From assembly GCF_038396785.1 (NCBI RefSeq), contig NZ_CP151087.1, positions 558,001-622,000 of the forward strand: a stretch of 64,000 nt of DNA. The letters are read 5' to 3'. The translations under genes and the position numbers were made by a program. Below, one piece after another: positions 62,868-64,000 of the stretch (positions are counted from its first letter, which is position 1; every line of letters starts with the position of its first letter). Source of the DNA: Sphingobacterium thalpophilum (lineage in GTDB: Bacteria > Bacteroidota > Bacteroidia > Sphingobacteriales > Sphingobacteriaceae). The notes under the pieces are model-generated. The model did not search any database and was not told the origin of the DNA. It saw only the letters and a list, made by a program, of their open reading frames with translations.

Positions 62868-63476
62868 ATGAAAATCATTTTAAAAACCCTGGGAATATTA
62901 CTAGCCACCCTCGCCTGTATAGTTTTCGTTCAGGCGCAAGACAGTAATCCCGCTCAGCCACAGTCTGGAGATCTGGACTTTGCCAGCAAAGCCACGGCCA
63001 GCAACAATTTCGAACTGCAGGCGGCAAGCATTGCTCTTGCTAAATCGCAAAACCCAACGATCAAACAATATGCACAGATGATCACTGATGACCATACCGC
63101 TGCAGGAAATGAACTATCGACCATTGTAAAAAATAAAAATTGGCAGCTGCGTACGAGTGACGATCAAAATTATAAAGCCATGATCGACCAACTCAATAAG
63201 GCCGACACAGCCAATTTTGACCGCGTTTACACTGATCTGATGGTTAAGAGCCATCAAGATGCAATTTCACTTTTCAAAGATGCAAGCGCAGGCACAGCAA
63301 TTACAGATGCTGACCTGAAGAAATTTGCCACCGATAAAATTCCGGCGTTCGAAAAGCACCTTGATCAGCTTAAAAATTGGCAACCTTCAGATCCTTCGAT
63401 AAGTGACATGCCCATTACACCAAATGCGCCATCCCCAGCAATCAAGAATAAGGTACCAAAACCGACATTAAAATAA
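62868..63476 (+). CDS. DUF4142-family exported protein
   Basis: A 202-residue protein with a signal peptide (ILKTLGILLATLACIVFVQAQ). The mature helical domain matches DUF4142, a ferritin-like fold: FASKATASNNFELQAASIALAKSQNP, IKQYAQMITDDHTAAGNEL and the LVMK/LMVKSHQDAISLFKDAS helix. A Pro-rich C-terminal tail (ITPNAPSPAIKN) is likely flexible. Family members are periplasmic and of unknown function, often in stress or iron-related gene sets. It is likely co-transcribed with the small membrane peptide 18 bases upstream. Confidence 0.87.
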   Translation: MKIILKTLGILLATLACIVFVQAQDSNPAQPQSGDLDFASKATASNNFELQAASIALAKSQNPTIKQYAQMITDDHTAAGNELSTIVKNKNWQLRTSDDQNYKAMIDQLNKADTANFDRVYTDLMVKSHQDAISLFKDASAGTAITDADLKKFATDKIPAFEKHLDQLKNWQPSDPSISDMPITPNAPSPAIKNKVPKPTLK

Positions 63477-63552
63477 CAACATATTTTTTCCAATAATTCA
63501 CTCCGGAGGACAAAGCCATTACGGCTCTGTCCTTCGCTATTTCTTACATCAC

Positions 63553-64000
63553 ATGGAACAGACATTCGACTACATACACGAACTCCTTAATAGACAAATG
63601 GCGCTACGTGCCAAAATTGAAGAAAGCCCTATTGCAGGCGAAATAAAAATGAGCTATGGACGGGATTTTTATCAGGAAGAAGTGCGCTCCATGGGGCTAG
63701 CGATGATTCGCGACGGCTGGGATATGGAGGGCGAACAACTGATCCTCGATTTTGTGCATGAACACTATCCGATGCGGGTTAAAGATGAACTTACCTGGAT
63801 TAATAAAATGATGCATTACCTAGCGGCTGTTACCGACACCTTTATCGATAATCTACATGCCGAGGGCTACCGTTTTTTACAGGGAAATGTAGACATGCCC
63901 AATGAACACGCGATATTCTACCCAGTCCATGAACTAGATGCATTCGGAAAATTATCCCAAGAACTCGGAATGAATACCCTCGTAGATCTGAAAATACCAA
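63553..64000 (+). CDS. Hypothetical protein, 3' end outside the window
   Basis: An open frame of 149 codons starting at ATG 63553 and running off the end of the window. The product begins MEQTFDYIHELLNRQM and includes MSYGRDFYQEEVRSMGLAMIRDGW, EGEQLILDFVHEHYP and DTFIDNLHAEGYRFLQGN. It looks helical and cytoplasmic, with no signal peptide. No family is recognised from this part. It follows the DUF4142 gene by 76 bases. Confidence 0.55.
   Translation, partial: MEQTFDYIHELLNRQMALRAKIEESPIAGEIKMSYGRDFYQEEVRSMGLAMIRDGWDMEGEQLILDFVHEHYPMRVKDELTWINKMMHYLAAVTDTFIDNLHAEGYRFLQGNVDMPNEHAIFYPVHELDAFGKLSQELGMNTLVDLKIP

Overview
The window looks like chromosomal DNA of a Bacteroidota bacterium, most likely a Sphingobacterium-type member of the Sphingobacteriaceae. 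This is an inference from gene content: a SusC/SusD pair with a hybrid two-component regulator, fimbrillin-type lipoprotein, DUF6266 and DUF4142 proteins, a CzcA-TolC fusion, and many lipoproteins and secreted glycosidases. No 16S rRNA or tRNA gene was seen to confirm it.

Layout. (1) 1-9714: the 3' end of a sulfatase, a stand-alone GIY-YIG nuclease, then a minus-strand heavy-metal efflux operon (DUF6660-like small protein, RND pump fused to an outer-membrane factor, His-rich adaptor lipoprotein, P1B-type ATPase). (2) 10214-11832: a fimbrillin-like lipoprotein gene broken by a one-base frameshift. (3) 11849-46933: a 35,085-bp block bounded by two apparently identical, same-orientation IS1595-family elements. 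The outer edges of the block carry a perfect 8-bp duplication (TAGATCAA at 11841-11848 and 46934-46941), which is the target-site signature expected of a composite transposon. (4) 47006-48321: a small peptide gene, a DUF6266 gene and an intergenic region with 11-bp tandem repeats. (5) 48322-55923: an L-fucose utilisation cluster with a divergent AraC regulator. (6) 55947-64000: a FAD/Rieske oxidoreductase and a set of small stress-type genes (SDRs, ferritin-like YciE, DUF4142, small membrane proteins) with an orphan LuxR-type regulator that lacks its phosphoacceptor Asp.

The cargo of the 35-kb block has three parts. The first is a decayed left end: an mscS-like gene cut by the IS, and an alcohol dehydrogenase and a GH43 gene both cut by a nested IS5-type element. 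The middle holds a signalling module (CHASE3 hybrid kinase with three receivers, single receiver, CheR methyltransferase, LuxR regulator) plus an FAD protein and a DUF2383 protein. The right part is an apparently complete beta-1,4-galactan utilisation locus: GH2 beta-galactosidase, GH53 endo-galactanase, SusE-, SusD- and SusC-like proteins, a GH5-like hydrolase and the hybrid sensor/AraC regulator. Removing the block and one TSD copy puts the fimbrillin gene directly upstream of the 56-residue peptide gene, a plausible ancestral arrangement.

The fucose cluster encodes fucosidase, mutarotase, fuconate dehydratase, transporter, SDR and an L-lactate-dehydrogenase-type flavoprotein. That set fits the non-phosphorylating route that ends in pyruvate plus L-lactate. 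Four genes (fimbrillin, mscS-like, two SDRs) carry single-base frameshifts at short base runs. They may be real pseudogenes or residual assembly errors, and this should be settled before they are called inactive.
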